A DNA stretch of 64,000 nucleotides. Source: Coniferiporia sulphurascens. Lineage: Eukaryota > Basidiomycota > Agaricomycetes > Hymenochaetales > Hymenochaetaceae. A program made the position numbers and the translations under genes. Under the pieces are notes generated by a model. That model was not told the DNA's origin and searched no databases. It was given only the letters and a program-made list of their open reading frames with translations. Below are positions 35,989-47,232 of the stretch, piece by piece (the first letter of the stretch is position 1; each line of letters begins with the position of its first letter). The DNA lies in the NCBI GenBank assembly GCA_002794785.1, contig NBBA01000006.1:434001-498000 (forward strand), given 5' to 3'.

Positions 35989-36724
35989 ATGCCTGAACGC
36001 CGAAGATGATCATTACGAAATTGACGAAACAACTGATCACTAGATGAGGGGTTGGATACGGGACAAATTTGTATTAATTACTGCATTTGTATAGTTTACT
36101 GCAGATGATGATTGGTTCTCTTTTGCTTATATGAGGATGCAAGGCGAGTCAAGGGATTATAGATAAAGTGGAATCTCAGCTCCTTAAGTCAGTTGTGATT
36201 TACGCACTCGATCCCAAACGAAAATCTGTTGCTTTCATCGGTGATTTCGGCGTAAAACTGCCTTATCTCAGTAATGCTTCAGGCTTGTCCCCCGCAAGGT
36301 GTATATTGCAATATTGTTATCCCCTAATCGATAGAAAGGTTTAAGTTCAGGCATCGTCAGTAGTGAGGCCCATTATCTCGCTCACCTCGTATTCGCGGAA
36401 CAGACTCGCTGAAATAACATGCATTAAACTCAAAAACTCAAACCGCATACATTGAGGATGAACTACATACACATACCCCCGCAGATAGGAGCAGGCTCAA
36501 AAGGGAAGCAGATACGTCTTTCACCAGTACCTTATCCTTTCAGATCAGAATACAGTCGATAACGCGCGAGTCCTTTCGGCTTCAGTTAAATACCCCATTC
36601 GACTTTTCATCCTGAGCGGGCATGCAGATATAAACTGACATCCGCTACTGTCGGGATATTTTTTCAGCGAGGAGTAGTTCAAGAACGTGATGATGTACTC
36701 GTGGACGGTGATGCCAACGCGGTA

Positions 36725-37936
36725 TCATATCATGCGACTGTTTCGGCTTCTCCAATATGCCGCCTCTCGGAGATAACGAAGCATCCCTTCTCCTTCTAAG
36801 CGGCTTCTGTGTCTCGTACTGAGCGACTTGAGAGAAGTGGGTATCCGGGAAAGTAGGTCGGTGAGGCGAAGCAATTCCCCGGCACCTGCGTCGTAATAAG
36901 ACAAGGATATGATAGAAGGAAAGTTGAGGTTGCTGATAAATACGTCCATTCCCAGATTTCTTTCGTGCGTGCCATTCGTCGCGTAGAAATCGAATTTTCG
37001 AAGATGTGGGAGGGTGATTGACTCATGAGGTACGACCTCTGCGGGCGCTGCAGAGCTCACTGTATGGCTGAGAAGACGTAGTTCTGGGAAAACTTTGGCG
37101 CAGTCGAAAATAGCTCGTGTCGCTGGTTGACTCGTGAAGAGGTGAAGAGACCTCAGCGAGTCGACTACCGCTCCGTGATCTTCTAGGCGAAACTCACTGA
37201 CACCCAAAGTTAGTTTCTGGAGACCAGGTGGAATACCAGTCCAAGTAAGTTGGAGAGACTTCATCCCCATAAGCTCGAAGTCCCTAAGATTGGATGATTT
37301 TGAAAGGTCCATCGTAGCTGATATCTGTCTTTGGTTAAATAACCAAGGAACTAATTCGTCGAAGTTTACGGAAGCCTGAACGCAAACGGACTCGAGCAAC
37401 GGTGCGGTGTCGAGACCAACCATGAAAGCGCGGACGCCCCACGATGGCAAAGTGACATCAATGTTATGCCAGCGACTGGAGACGGTTAAAAGTGCTGATA
37501 TGACGTAATTTACGAGGTCGTCGTTTCCGGCCCGTTTGTATCTCAGGGAAAATGAAAATGGATGATCCTTGGAAAGGCGCAACCAGTAGTCCAGCATATC
37601 ACGCTGTCGATTCGTTTGCTCCTGCGGATAGGATGCGCGGCTCTCTAAGCGTATACCCGACCACAACGCTGGAGTGGAGAGGGCCACGTCGCGCCAGTAC
37701 CTGCACACACGCGTAAATTTAATCGGTGCATGATTGAAGTTTGGAGTTACGAAGTTCCCTTTTGGTAGGCATTGGATGAAGATCAAGGATAGCAGCTTTG
37801 GGGAGTCGGAGACCTTGGCAAAAGCAGCGTGTCGCCGAGCCCTGTGTGCCTGGCGCCGTTCACGTCTCAGCGCTTTGATGTGTTCCCTGGATAATACTCC
37901 GTGACTTCCAGAGGCCTTCTTCCCGAGCGTCGACAT
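36725..37936 (-). CDS. F-box-like protein, copy 2
   Basis: Single-exon 403-residue frame, the same length as copy 1. F-box-like segment at about residues 40-95: PKLLSLIFIQCLP through FTRVCRYWRDVALSTPALWSG. The rest is leucine-rich without clear repeat punctuation. The intact frame despite many differences from copy 1 points to both being kept by selection. Likely an SCF substrate adaptor, target unknown. Confidence 0.85.
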   Translation of the reverse strand: MSTLGKKASGSHGVLSREHIKALRRERRQAHRARRHAAFAKVSDSPKLLSLIFIQCLPKGNFVTPNFNHAPIKFTRVCRYWRDVALSTPALWSGIRLESRASYPQEQTNRQRDMLDYWLRLSKDHPFSFSLRYKRAGNDDLVNYVISALLTVSSRWHNIDVTLPSWGVRAFMVGLDTAPLLESVCVQASVNFDELVPWLFNQRQISATMDLSKSSNLRDFELMGMKSLQLTWTGIPPGLQKLTLGVSEFRLEDHGAVVDSLRSLHLFTSQPATRAIFDCAKVFPELRLLSHTVSSAAPAEVVPHESITLPHLRKFDFYATNGTHERNLGMDVFISNLNFPSIISLSYYDAGAGELLRLTDLLSRIPTSLKSLSTRHRSRLEGEGMLRYLREAAYWRSRNSRMI

Positions 37937-38849
37937 TCTGCAAGAAGGTCGTCTCCAGAAATGCGCAAGTTAGAGTTGAAGGTTCAACCTGACTGCAGGT
38001 CTTTATGAATGGGCTTCGCGACAGGCGCTAAAGCAAGGTCACATGACGGTTTTCGTCGATTTCTCTCGACTTTGCTTTGAACATGTAATTCCTTCCTTTA
38101 GATCCTAGCGTGGAACTTCAAGCCAATGTAGCTGCCGTATTTTTAAGATGGTGCACTGAATAGAATCATCAACACTTAAAAATGGCGAGAAATATCTCCG
38201 AAACCTAATTTTACCCTGCCGCATTCAGTCCGTTTACTCTCGTCACTATGAATCGGAGATCGAGTCAATGTCGCCCAATTATGCGGTGCAAGTTATACGT
38301 TAATAAAGTCTTTCCCAGGATAAGTTTACCAAGCAATAGTTTATAAATTATGCAGCCAGTTTGCACTGAGGTACTACGCATAAGACTGCTTGCCCCCGCC
38401 CCCAAGTGTAAAACTAAAAATATTCTCAGCGCTCGGTGTATCGAGCGTTAGGTAGAGAAAACAATCTAAATATATTCTAGGTTACAAGTGAGTGAAGTGA
38501 AACAAAAGTGGATCGCTGAAGCACTCGCCTCAGCGCTCGGTGCATCGAGCGTGAGGTGGGTATATGCGCGTGAACGAGAATAAACGCGCATACCGGAGTG
38601 TGAAATTAACTACCAAAATAAGAAGAAAAATATTATTAATCCCGGGTTGAACCGGAGCTTGCCATACTAAGTAATGACCACCTAGCCCAGATTAATGGCT
38701 TTACTTGCACCCGTTACTTTTCAAGCTCTCAGAGGGCTAAGATAGACGCTTAACACAGCCGAATGGCATACTATGCCTTGTTATTGTTTGTATTGATAGG
38801 CCGGGGTGGATATTCGAGACGGTAGATCGGCAAGGCCAGCCGAGATCTC

Positions 38850-39590
38850 TCTGCTGAAGTCCGACTCGGAGAAGTTCATGGAGATGAGAGAAGTTAATGT
38901 TGATTTGTTAGAGGTACATCCATATTCCACTCTCGCAATTGCCATTCCGATTTGGGATAAAACTTATGAATACCAGGGGGCACAATGTGCGGCTTACGGT
39001 CAGAAATCAGTTAGGTGCCTTGGGTTGCAGATGACGGAGCGAAGCTGCGGAAAAGACTCAGAGAACTCGCAAAAAACCACCACCGACTGCTGGTCCTCGT
39101 ATCTAAGACACGTACAGATTGAACTCATCGAGATCCGGGGTCAACTTTGGGAGACCAATTGGAACGATAACACAATCTATGTCGGACGTTTCCGAGGATG
39201 AGTCAGGTTATGAGCTGATGAGCGATCCAAAGGACAGAGCTCAGACGGAAGCAAAGTGGGAAGTTTAAGAAGGCGCGACCGGTGCTTAGTACAGAGCACG
39301 AGCACCGCGTTGTCGGGCTGAGTACCTTTGCGGGCAAAACATGCAACCCCAAGGCGCAACGCATGACACAACGCCAGAGTAGATAAAGCAAGACGGGCTA
39401 ATATTCGCACACAATTATTCGCCCTAACAGGTGCACGAAGTGCCTAAAGGCTGCCATCGGCAGGCCAATTTTCGGAAGACAGTGGAAGAAGATCGAGGAC
39501 AGCAGCTACAGTAAGGACCTTGGCAAAAGAAAGGCGGGCGGCGATTTGTAAGCGACTTGACTGGTCCTAAGTGAATTCGGAGTAATTCGC
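38850..39590 (-). pseudogene. dead F-box gene, right arm
   Basis: On the minus strand near 39540-39460 one can read FAKV, then LLSSIFFHCLPK in another frame, matching LLSSIFFYCLPKDG of the live gene at 39910-41070. LALSTLALCHALRLGVA follows at about 39395-39350, and PELR-like fragments near 39050-39030. Frames shift several times and stops intervene (for example the TAG where the live gene has the Trp of CKHW). Its upstream sequence resembles that of the gene at 41070, so it was probably a tandem copy of it. Confidence 0.72.
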
Positions 39591-39707
39591 GTTCTAGAAG
39601 CTCAATCTCAACAAATTAACTGTCACTGATTATACAACATTTAGTTAGGAACTCTGGTTGACCACAAATCCGGAGAAAGAACTTCAATTTGTAAATGAAC
39701 TTGGAGT

Positions 39708-39909
39708 CTAGCAGCAATGTGGGTGAGATATATTAAGTAGGTCGCCGTCTGCGAAATCCAAGGCAATGTTATTGTTGATCATATTCCAAGCTTGCTGCAT
39801 CCGCCAGCGCTTAAAGAAGGGTAATCGTATACAATAGCCTGAGCTGCCGGTGCGGACTATGAATTCGTCATGCACCCACCGGAGGCCATCATTTTTAGCA
39901 AACGCATCT
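39708..39909 (-). pseudogene. unexplained conserved fragment downstream of F-box 3
   Basis: An open stretch reading DGLRWVHDEFIVRTGSSG, then RWRMQQAWNMINNNIALDF. It is homologous at DNA level to 8290-8460 in the left arm, where the frame is broken. It may be the 3' part of an ancestral gene or untranslated sequence. Not recognised. Confidence 0.35.
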
Positions 39910-41070
39910 CTACGTTGCATGTGGAGACGGGTTCAAGTTTTTCCAGTCGGCGGCCCGCTGGATAATCCCGTGCACTTCTACCCCTCTGTAACGATTGCCA
40001 TTCGTATCGACAGATCGGAGTGGGGTATGAATACGAGAAAGCAGGTCGGCTAGGCGGGGCCAAGATTCCTCATTGGAGTCTAGGTACTTCAGGGAGACGA
40101 GAGAAGGAAACGTAAGCATGTTAAGAAATATGCTCATATCCAAAGCCCCTTCTCCTCGAGCGCGTCCTAATTTGAGACAGATTTTGCGAACGCTGGGAAA
40201 CACAATAGGCTTGTGTAGTGCACAATCCAGAGTCGCTGGGTGACCCAAATCGCAGACGAGGGTGCGAAGCTCCGGGAAAGACTTGGAGCATTGGGAGAAA
40301 GCCTCCGCTGACGGCTGATCTACGCGGAGGTATAGATGCTTGAGTGCGTCGACTGTATTTCCTCGATGCTCCAATGTGAACACCTTCAGATCGAGAACCA
40401 TCCTTTTAAGACCGGTTGGGATGCCAATGCACTTCAAGTAGAACCTTCTTGAGGACATGAATTCGAAGCTTCTGAGTTTGAGTGCTTTTGAGATGTCCAA
40501 CGAGGCAGACACTCTTATAGGTGCGCGCAAGCGGGAAACAGGTGTGGTTGTGATGCGAATGCGTTCCAGGAGGGGAGTCGCGTCTGAAAGCCTGATTATA
40601 AGCTGATGAGTGGCCCAAAGAGGCACAGTGACGTCGACGTTGCGCCAGCGGCTGGAGGCGGTTAAAAGAGTCGTTACGATGTGATCCACCAGATCATCGT
40701 TTCCAGCCCGTCCGTATCTCAGACAGAAGGAAAATGGGTGGTTCCCAGAGAGTAGCAACCAGTAGTCCAGCGCATCGCGCTGTCGATTCGAATACTCATG
40801 TGGGTAGGATGCACGGCTTCTGAGACGCAAGCCTGACCATAATATTGGGGTAGTTAAAGCCACATCGCGCCAATGCTTGCACACCAGTGTAAACTTCAAT
40901 GGTGCATGCCTAAGTGTCGGCGTCGCGAGGCCGTCTTTTGGCAGACAGTAGAAGAAGATCGAGGATAAAAGCTCTGGAATATATGAGACCCTGGCAAATG
41001 CAGCGTGTCGCCGCGCTCTCTGTGCTTGACGCCGTTCGCGCCGCAGAGCCTTGATGTGCTCTCTGGTCAT
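39910..41070 (-). CDS. F-box-like protein 3
   Basis: Single-exon 386-residue frame starting MTREHIKALRRERRQ. It has the same N-terminal basic helix and F-box-like segment (PELLSSIFFYCLP ... FTLVCKHWRDVALTTPILWSGL) as copies 1 and 2, but is clearly diverged from them in the C-terminal leucine-rich part. It lies just outside the inverted duplication and has no intact counterpart on the left side. Probable SCF adaptor with unknown target. Its 5' end is only about 160 bp from the start of PMS1, which is transcribed divergently. Confidence 0.83.
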   Translation of the reverse strand: MTREHIKALRRERRQAQRARRHAAFARVSYIPELLSSIFFYCLPKDGLATPTLRHAPLKFTLVCKHWRDVALTTPILWSGLRLRSRASYPHEYSNRQRDALDYWLLLSGNHPFSFCLRYGRAGNDDLVDHIVTTLLTASSRWRNVDVTVPLWATHQLIIRLSDATPLLERIRITTTPVSRLRAPIRVSASLDISKALKLRSFEFMSSRRFYLKCIGIPTGLKRMVLDLKVFTLEHRGNTVDALKHLYLRVDQPSAEAFSQCSKSFPELRTLVCDLGHPATLDCALHKPIVFPSVRKICLKLGRARGEGALDMSIFLNMLTFPSLVSLKYLDSNEESWPRLADLLSRIHTPLRSVDTNGNRYRGVEVHGIIQRAADWKNLNPSPHAT

Positions 41071-41228
41071 TTCAGATTTCCGCGAATGATCGTTCTGTGG
41101 GAAGGGCGAGTCGCGACTAATCGCGACTTGACCGGCCCTAAATTTTTAATCGTATCTTGCCACTTACGTATTATACTGAATTGAGTTTCAGCTTGTTCAT
41201 ACTACACCGTCTTCTCAATGTCCTGGAT

Positions 41229-44200
41229 ATGATTAAGTCGATTGACAAGTCGTCGGTGCACCGTATAACTTCCGGACAGGTCCTTGTCGACTTGCAAACC
41301 GCTGTAAAGGAACTTGTAGAAAATAGTCTCGACGCCAGCGCAACGAACATAGGTGCGTCGTCTGTGTTGCAGACAGCCTGAGACTGCGTCCATGGACCTC
41401 ATTCATGTCCGCAGAGGTCAAACTCAAAGACTATGGTGTCAAATCTTTTGAAGTAATAGATAATGGCAGCGGAATAGCCCCTGAGGACTTCGATTTCGTC
41501 GGTAAGCCGCTTTGCTACTCCTTCGTCTCCATGTTAATGGGCGCCTCAAGCCTTGAAACATTGCACATCAAAGCTGTCCACGTTTGAAGACCTATCAGCC
41601 GTGCAAACATTCGGGTTTCGTGGAGAGGCCCTGTCTTCTCTATGTGCCCTTTCGGAGCGTGTCACGATTACGACTACCACGGCGAAGGAGGCGCCCATGG
41701 GTACAGTCTTGGAGCTTGATAGGTTCGGAAAGGTGACAAGTCGGTCAGGGAAGGTTGCAAGACAGGTATTTCCTTAGATGTTACTCTCTCGTCCTCTAAT
41801 TCTGAGACTGCTCGGCAGAGAGGAACGACAGTGTACGTTGAGGGGTTCTTTAAGCCCCTTGTCGTTCGTCGTAAGGAGCTCGAGCGAAACTCCAAACGTG
41901 AGTTCGGAAAGGTTCTGAATCTCCTCAATGCGTATGCTCTTGTTCCTTGTACTAAGGAAAACAGGGGTGTGCGTCTGAACGTCGTCCATCAGCAAGGAGG
42001 GTAAGCCTTTCTGTTATCTCTGTCCCTGAATGCAAAGGGGTCATGTCTGTCTCAGTCGCAAGTCCGTTCAGCTCCACACCGATGGAAAGCCTTCTCTTGG
42101 TGCTTCGATATCTTCCCTATGGGGTCCTAAGCAGCTCGAGTCCCTGACGGAGTTGAGCCTCGACTTGGATGTCGTTCCGGAGAAGACCGTTTTAAGGAGA
42201 CAGGGCGATCTGGGGCACGGCAGGTCTTGAGTTACTTGCTTTTCACAAATCATTATGAGGATAATTAACTTTTTATCAGATCGACTAAAGTCCAAGTGCG
42301 CGGACTCATCTCGAAATTCTCACTTAATGATGGACGAACGGGTTCTGACCGACAATTCTTTTTTATCAATGGACGGCCATGTAACCCTTCAAAAATACAG
42401 AAGGCGTTTAATGAGGTTTACAGGACATTCAACGTGAACCAGAGTCCCTTCATAGTCGCTGATTTTATTCTTCCTACGGACTCATGCGACATTAACGTTT
42501 CACCCGACAAGCGCACAATATTGCTACATAGTGAAAACGCACTGGTGTCGTCGCTGAAAGATGCGCTGGAGAAGGCATTCTCATCATCCCGATCGACGTT
42601 TAATGTACAACCCATTCAGGCACAGAAGAACGTGCCTAAGAATGCGCCCGCAGCTGCACACTCAAGTCCCCCTAATTCAAGTGCTGTCGACTCTCAGGAG
42701 GCTGTAGCGAAGATCACAGAAGCTTCGGACGGTGCAGAGGATGCAGATGACGGAATTACAAGAAAGAGTCCGACACCCGTTTTGATGCCGCCTCCTGGTC
42801 TCTTCCCTGACAAACGTTCGGAGCACGACGAGTCCTCCCGCCATTCTAATCCGAGATCAAGCGCTTATATACCTCAACGTTCGTTTTCTTCCGGCTCTCG
42901 CCCTCGTAGTCCTTCCCCGGCAGCGGTCAGCCCTGGTCTTACTTCAGTATCACCACCGGCCCCAAAATCCGTCAAGTCTGCCACCCGGCCGATACAGATG
43001 GTTCTAAACACGTCAGATGCCTCTTGGGCTATGCATCCGGAAAGCGGAGAGCCTGCACAGAAGAGGCGGAAACTAGAGCCTGGTAGGGTCACGGATCCGA
43101 GGATGGCGCTTCGATCGAAGCTCGTTGCATTTTATGCTGTTGGTACCCCGAATGCTCGCGTGCAGGGTAGAGGCGACGAGGTTGTAGGTGTGATGGATGA
43201 TGATGCCGCTGACGGTGTTGAATCGGACGGTGAAGAGGTGGATGAGCTTGTTGACGAAGAACTTGAAGATGCAGGGAACGTTTCTAGAGTGGATCCTATG
43301 GATGAAGATACAGAAGTTTCAGTTTCCTCTGCTAAGATCCCCGTCCCTGACGACACTGTGGAAAGCGTGATGGACGAGGGCCCGCTCTTCCTTCCCGAAC
43401 CCGACGGGCTCGAACCGTTATCGGAGGGGTCTATCTCGACTTCCGTTCGCATAAAGGCAGAGGAAGTACATGTGGAGTTGGGCGCTGGTAGTAGTTCGGA
43501 TCTGAGCGCCGAACTCGCGGAGAATCTGCGTGCCCTTGGTACTGACACCGGCGAAGACTCAATCTCTGCCGTCTCAGGCTCCGCGGACGGTCCCGGGAGG
43601 GTCGTACCTGTCGAGATTATGCGCACACCAGGTGAAAATCCCGACATGCAGATGGCGTTCAACTTCGGGCGTGTCGAGTTTGCGTGGTCCACTTTGCCAG
43701 TTAGACCACCCACATCGACTGGCATGGGTTCCTCTAAGAAAGCCGACGCAGTGATGGTTGCTAAGTCCGCTGGTATACTGAATGTGGATGAGGTCAGTGC
43801 CGAACGCGAGCTTTCGCGTGTTTTGGATATGGAAGATTTTGCATCAATGGAGGTCGTGGGTCAATTCAATTTAGGCTTCATCATCGCTCGTCTGCGCACT
43901 AAGAAAGAGAAATTGGCGCAAAATGGTTCAGCCGAAACGCCAGAGGATGAAAAAATCGGCAGTTCGACTGACTCGAACGAGCTAGACGACTTGTTCATTA
44001 TCGACCAACATGCTGCAGACGAGAAGTACAATTTCGAGACACTACAACAGACGACAAAGATAGAGTCTCAGAAGCTGCTTAGGTGAGGATCATTTTTCTG
44101 TTTTGGAAATGGTTTTACCCAAAAGTTGATAGGCCTCGTCCGTTGGAGCTAACGGCGGCAGACGAACTCGTCGCTATCGAAAATATCGAAATTTTGAAGA

Positions 44201-44733
44201 GCAACGGGTTTGAAATCAGTGTCGACGAAGACGCGGAGCCCTCCCGAGGCCGAGTCAAGTTGGTTGCCCAACCGGTCAGCGGCAGCACGAGCTTTGATAT
44301 GAAGGGTGCGTGATTATCGCATAGTTGCAGTTTCCTCGGCTGACCATTTGGTTGTGGTCCATCCTGGTTCACGCGATCAGACCTCGAAGAGCTTCTGCAT
44401 CTAATGCAAGATCGTTCCCTTGGGCAGAAAATGGTTCGCTGCTCGAAGGCGCGTGCGATGTTCGCTATGCGCGCGTGTAGGAAGAGTGTCATGATTGGCA
44501 CGGCGCTGAACAAGGTGCAGATGACTACGGTACGTTAATTTAATTTTGTCAGTAGTTTTTCTTCACTTTTAACCCACATTTAGGTGGTGCGACATATGAG
44601 CAATATGGATCAACCGTGGAACTGCCCACATGGGCGACCGACAATGCGGCATCTTCGGAGTTTGGACAAGACGATTGGGTCAAGCGGGCTCGTTGGTCCA
44701 AGCTCTCGAGATATTAAGTGGGAGAATCTATGA
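41229..44733 (+). CDS. PMS1: DNA mismatch repair protein PMS1 (human PMS2 type), MutL-alpha subunit
   Basis: Multi-exon gene with ATG at 41229 ([22 protein letters not shown]). GHKL ATPase motifs: [17 protein letters not shown] (motif I), VIDNGSGI (motif II), [27 protein letters not shown] (motif III) and [11 protein letters not shown]. The transducer has [11 protein letters not shown] and [15 protein letters not shown] long acidic, Ser-rich linker follows, then the C-terminal endonuclease part: [23 protein letters not shown] (the DQHA(X)2E(X)4E metal motif), [13 protein letters not shown] and [11 protein letters not shown]. Nicking endonuclease of MutL-alpha in post-replicative repair, nuclear. 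Introns include 41353-41414. The join near 42230-42290 is the least certain. Confidence 0.94.
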
Positions 44734-44872
44734 CTCCTCTTTTATTCTCCACGTTCATCATCTTAAGACAATTTGTGGGCATTTAAATTGTTTTTTTGAA
44801 AAAGTATTTAACTAGAAAGCTGGTGTGAACGTTGGCGGTGGTGGTTATAAAAAGTTATTTGTCCCGACCACT

Positions 44873-44963
44873 CGACACCGGCAGGATTTGAACCTGCGCC
44901 CTCAAAGAGGAACAGATAGTTCGAAATTCGAATCTGTCGCAGTAACCACTTTGCTACGATGTC
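44873..44963 (-). tRNA. tRNA-Ser(CGA) with 9-nt intron, second copy
   Basis: Same class II tRNA as at 2961-3051, intron at 44918-44926. By eye it differs from the first copy at six bases: three in the intron, two in the variable-arm loop, one in the D loop. All stems are intact. The intron still contains TTCGAA complementary to the anticodon loop. Flanking DNA is unrelated to that of the first copy. A TTTTT run on the transcribed strand near 44849-44853 can serve as Pol III terminator. Confidence 0.93.
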
Positions 44964-45359
44964 TTATGGCAATATTCTCAAATTCTATTCACTTCTCGAA
45001 ACAACTAGCATACGTCGACCACGCGGGTGTGACTAATGTTTCCTTTCATCGTCGTCGTCGTCGTCGTGCGTCCGCTTTGACCTGTCTCAGCCAAGTTACA
45101 GTTTAAATGAAGTAGCTTATCGACGACCTTTTATTTCCTTTTGTCTGCGCGAGTCGGAACTGGTGAACTTGGGGACTGGGATTGGGGTAGCGGATTGGGG
45201 TTTGTCCTTTGACTCATTAGATGTTTCTTTTCCCGCCACTCTTGGTCTTTATTTTTATGGCCCGTCCCTGCTCGCTATTTGCTGCCGTTCTCTTCCCCTT
45301 ACCCTCCTTGGCATTTTCCTCTACCGACGCTGCGGCTTTTTCGTTCGAGCTCACACGTG
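44964..45359. other. intergenic with TCG triplet run
   Basis: About 400 bp with a (TCG)n microsatellite at 45047-45067; no gene recognised. Confidence 0.5.
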
Positions 45360-46500
45360 GACTTTCTGCTTCTTTTGCGGAGTCTCCTCCGCTTCACGTG
45401 TCTGGTGTCTCCCCCGGATAGCGTGCAGGTGTCTCCTCCACCTCCCGAGCTCGTGTCTCTCTTGTCCTCTTAGCTTGTGCTTCTCCCGCCTCACAAACCT
45501 GCTCGTCCCTCGTCGCGCGTTGGCGATCGATTTCTGCCTGCTGTCGGATCAGGCAGGATGCAAAGGCAGGCGCATACTCGAGTACGAAGAGCTCTGTATC
45601 GACGTCCATTTCTTACTCCCCAGTTCCCTCCAAACTCCTTCAAGTTCTTTACGTGGCAGCCACGACCACCGACTCCGCCGCTGCGACAACGGAGAATTGT
45701 CATGAACAAATATTTCATCTCCTGGCTGCAGTCAGGCATCGGGCACGTCCACAAAGGTACTCGTACATTTCAAGCAGCTTGGGTCGCTTTTCTAAAGGAA
45801 AGGAATTGTAAACGGCCTCTCCAGAATGACCTTCACGGTAGCCGTTGCAATCCTGGTCGTTGAAAGATTAATCGCACATTCCCTTCGCGGAACTGCTCCA
45901 TGTGCCTGGTCTACGCGAACCGTTCGTGGTAATTTCAGACCTCTGGTGCATCTTCGGCTGGACGGACGGCGCTGGGTGCGATTTGTGGTTTACCGGATTG
46001 TCCCGGAGCAGAAGGGGACCTGCGCCCAGGGAAATAGCGTGCGTCTGTCCAGAAGCATTCTGTCATTTAGTTGAAGTGGACGAGCTGGACTATCTCGCAA
46101 CTTACGAAAGCAGAGGCATCGCAATGGAAATGAATATTCTGCCTCGGAGCGCAGGAACCAGAAGCAGACGAGAAGGGCAGTAAAGATGGATGGCGTGGGC
46201 TGGGCCGCCACTTGTGTAGTCCCTCGCGGCAATTCCCGATGCTGGAGTGCGGTCGAATGGCAGCTTCAGTACGACTTCTTTCTCTATGATCTCCGTTACT
46301 TCGGGCCAGGCTGCTGCGGTGTCGGGGATGTCCGTAAAATCGCGTCAATTCGCGCGCCGAAGGCGTATAATCGGGCGGTGCGTCGTCTGGTCGCCTTCTC
46401 TTTCTCCATCTTTGGGGTTTATTCCGAACCAGTGGATGGCTCAGCAACGCTGTCAACGATGTGACCTGTTGGGGCGGCATCGTTCTCTATGTCTTGGTTC
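45360..46500 (-). pseudogene. decayed gene of family A, copy A1
   Basis: Minus-strand coding remnants shared with A2 and A3. Order on the coding strand: EVTEIIEKEVV and RDYTSGGPAHA (about 46310-46200), LEKRPKLLEMYEYLCGR (about 45800-45745), then after a one-base deletion relative to A2 the C-terminal charged helix RQQAEIDRQRATRDEQ (about 45546-45500), which looks like a coiled coil. The protein is not recognised. This copy keeps CGA at 45544-45546, where A2 and A3 have TGA, but is broken by the deletion near 45725. Confidence 0.6.
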
Positions 46501-46794
46501 GAAATGAAGGTACCATTGCCGTCAAGAATACCATCCGAAGCATTGTCGCGAGTGACAATGGCACCTTCATCCGCCATCGCATAGATAAATGTTTTCCATA
46601 ATTAATGAACACACCGTTCCCATTGTCATTCGTCATTTTTGAAAAAAAAATGGACATTTAGAAATTGTTGAGAGAGCTGTGGACAGCTGGAAATGTGACA
46701 GCTTGCGAGTCTAAACAAGATAGCTAGTTCAAGTTCAAGTGGTCTTATCAGCACATATTCTTAGGACGTTAGGTGCCACTGGCAGAAGGATTTA

Positions 46795-46965
46795 CACTAG
46801 CAAAAAACTATTAACCTATTTGTTGCTATTTTTTACTATTTTTTGCTATTTTTTACTACTTTTTGCTATTTTTTACTACTCTTTACTACTTTTCACTATA
46901 TAATGCTATATAGTGAAAAATAGCAGCAAATAGCAAAAAATATGTTAATGGTTTTTCCAGATGAC
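46795..46965. mobile_element. 171-bp TA-flanked MITE/foldback element
   Basis: Present in B1 and absent from B2. B2 reads ATTTATGACTG at 56841-56851, while B1 has the extra 171 bp between TA (46793-46794) and TA (46966-46967). The ends are imperfect inverted repeats, CACTAGCAAAAAACTATTAAC on the left and GTTAATGGTTTTTCCAGATG on the right. The interior is a (TTTTTGCTA/TTTTTACTA)n run ending in a TATATAGTG hairpin. No coding capacity. TA duplication suggests a Tc1/mariner-type source. Confidence 0.78.
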
Positions 46966-47232
46966 TATGACTGTAGTCATTGTACCTAATGTCTAAGAAA
47001 TACAACCATGCAACTACTGAGACCTCTCACACCAGCCTGACTGGCAGTTCTGTCACAGTGAAGCTGGAAAATAAGAGTATGAATGTCAGCAAAAGAAAAC
47101 ACAAGAGGTTATTGCTTCTTAAGAGTAGGTCAGACAGAATTTAAAGAACTCCCTACAGAGGATACAAAACAAACATATATTTTCAAAACACATTATTGAA
47201 AGTGACAAACAAAATGCACATACAGTTTCTAA

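Larger units (their letters stand above)
33654..39880 (-). repeat. right arm of about 6.3 kb inverted segmental duplication
   Basis: Reverse-complement match of 8280-14620, with the same three live genes and the same dead F-box gene in the same relative order. The arms differ by many substitutions and small indels, and coding and non-coding parts look about equally diverged. The arms enclose about 19 kb of single-copy genes. Confidence 0.85.
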
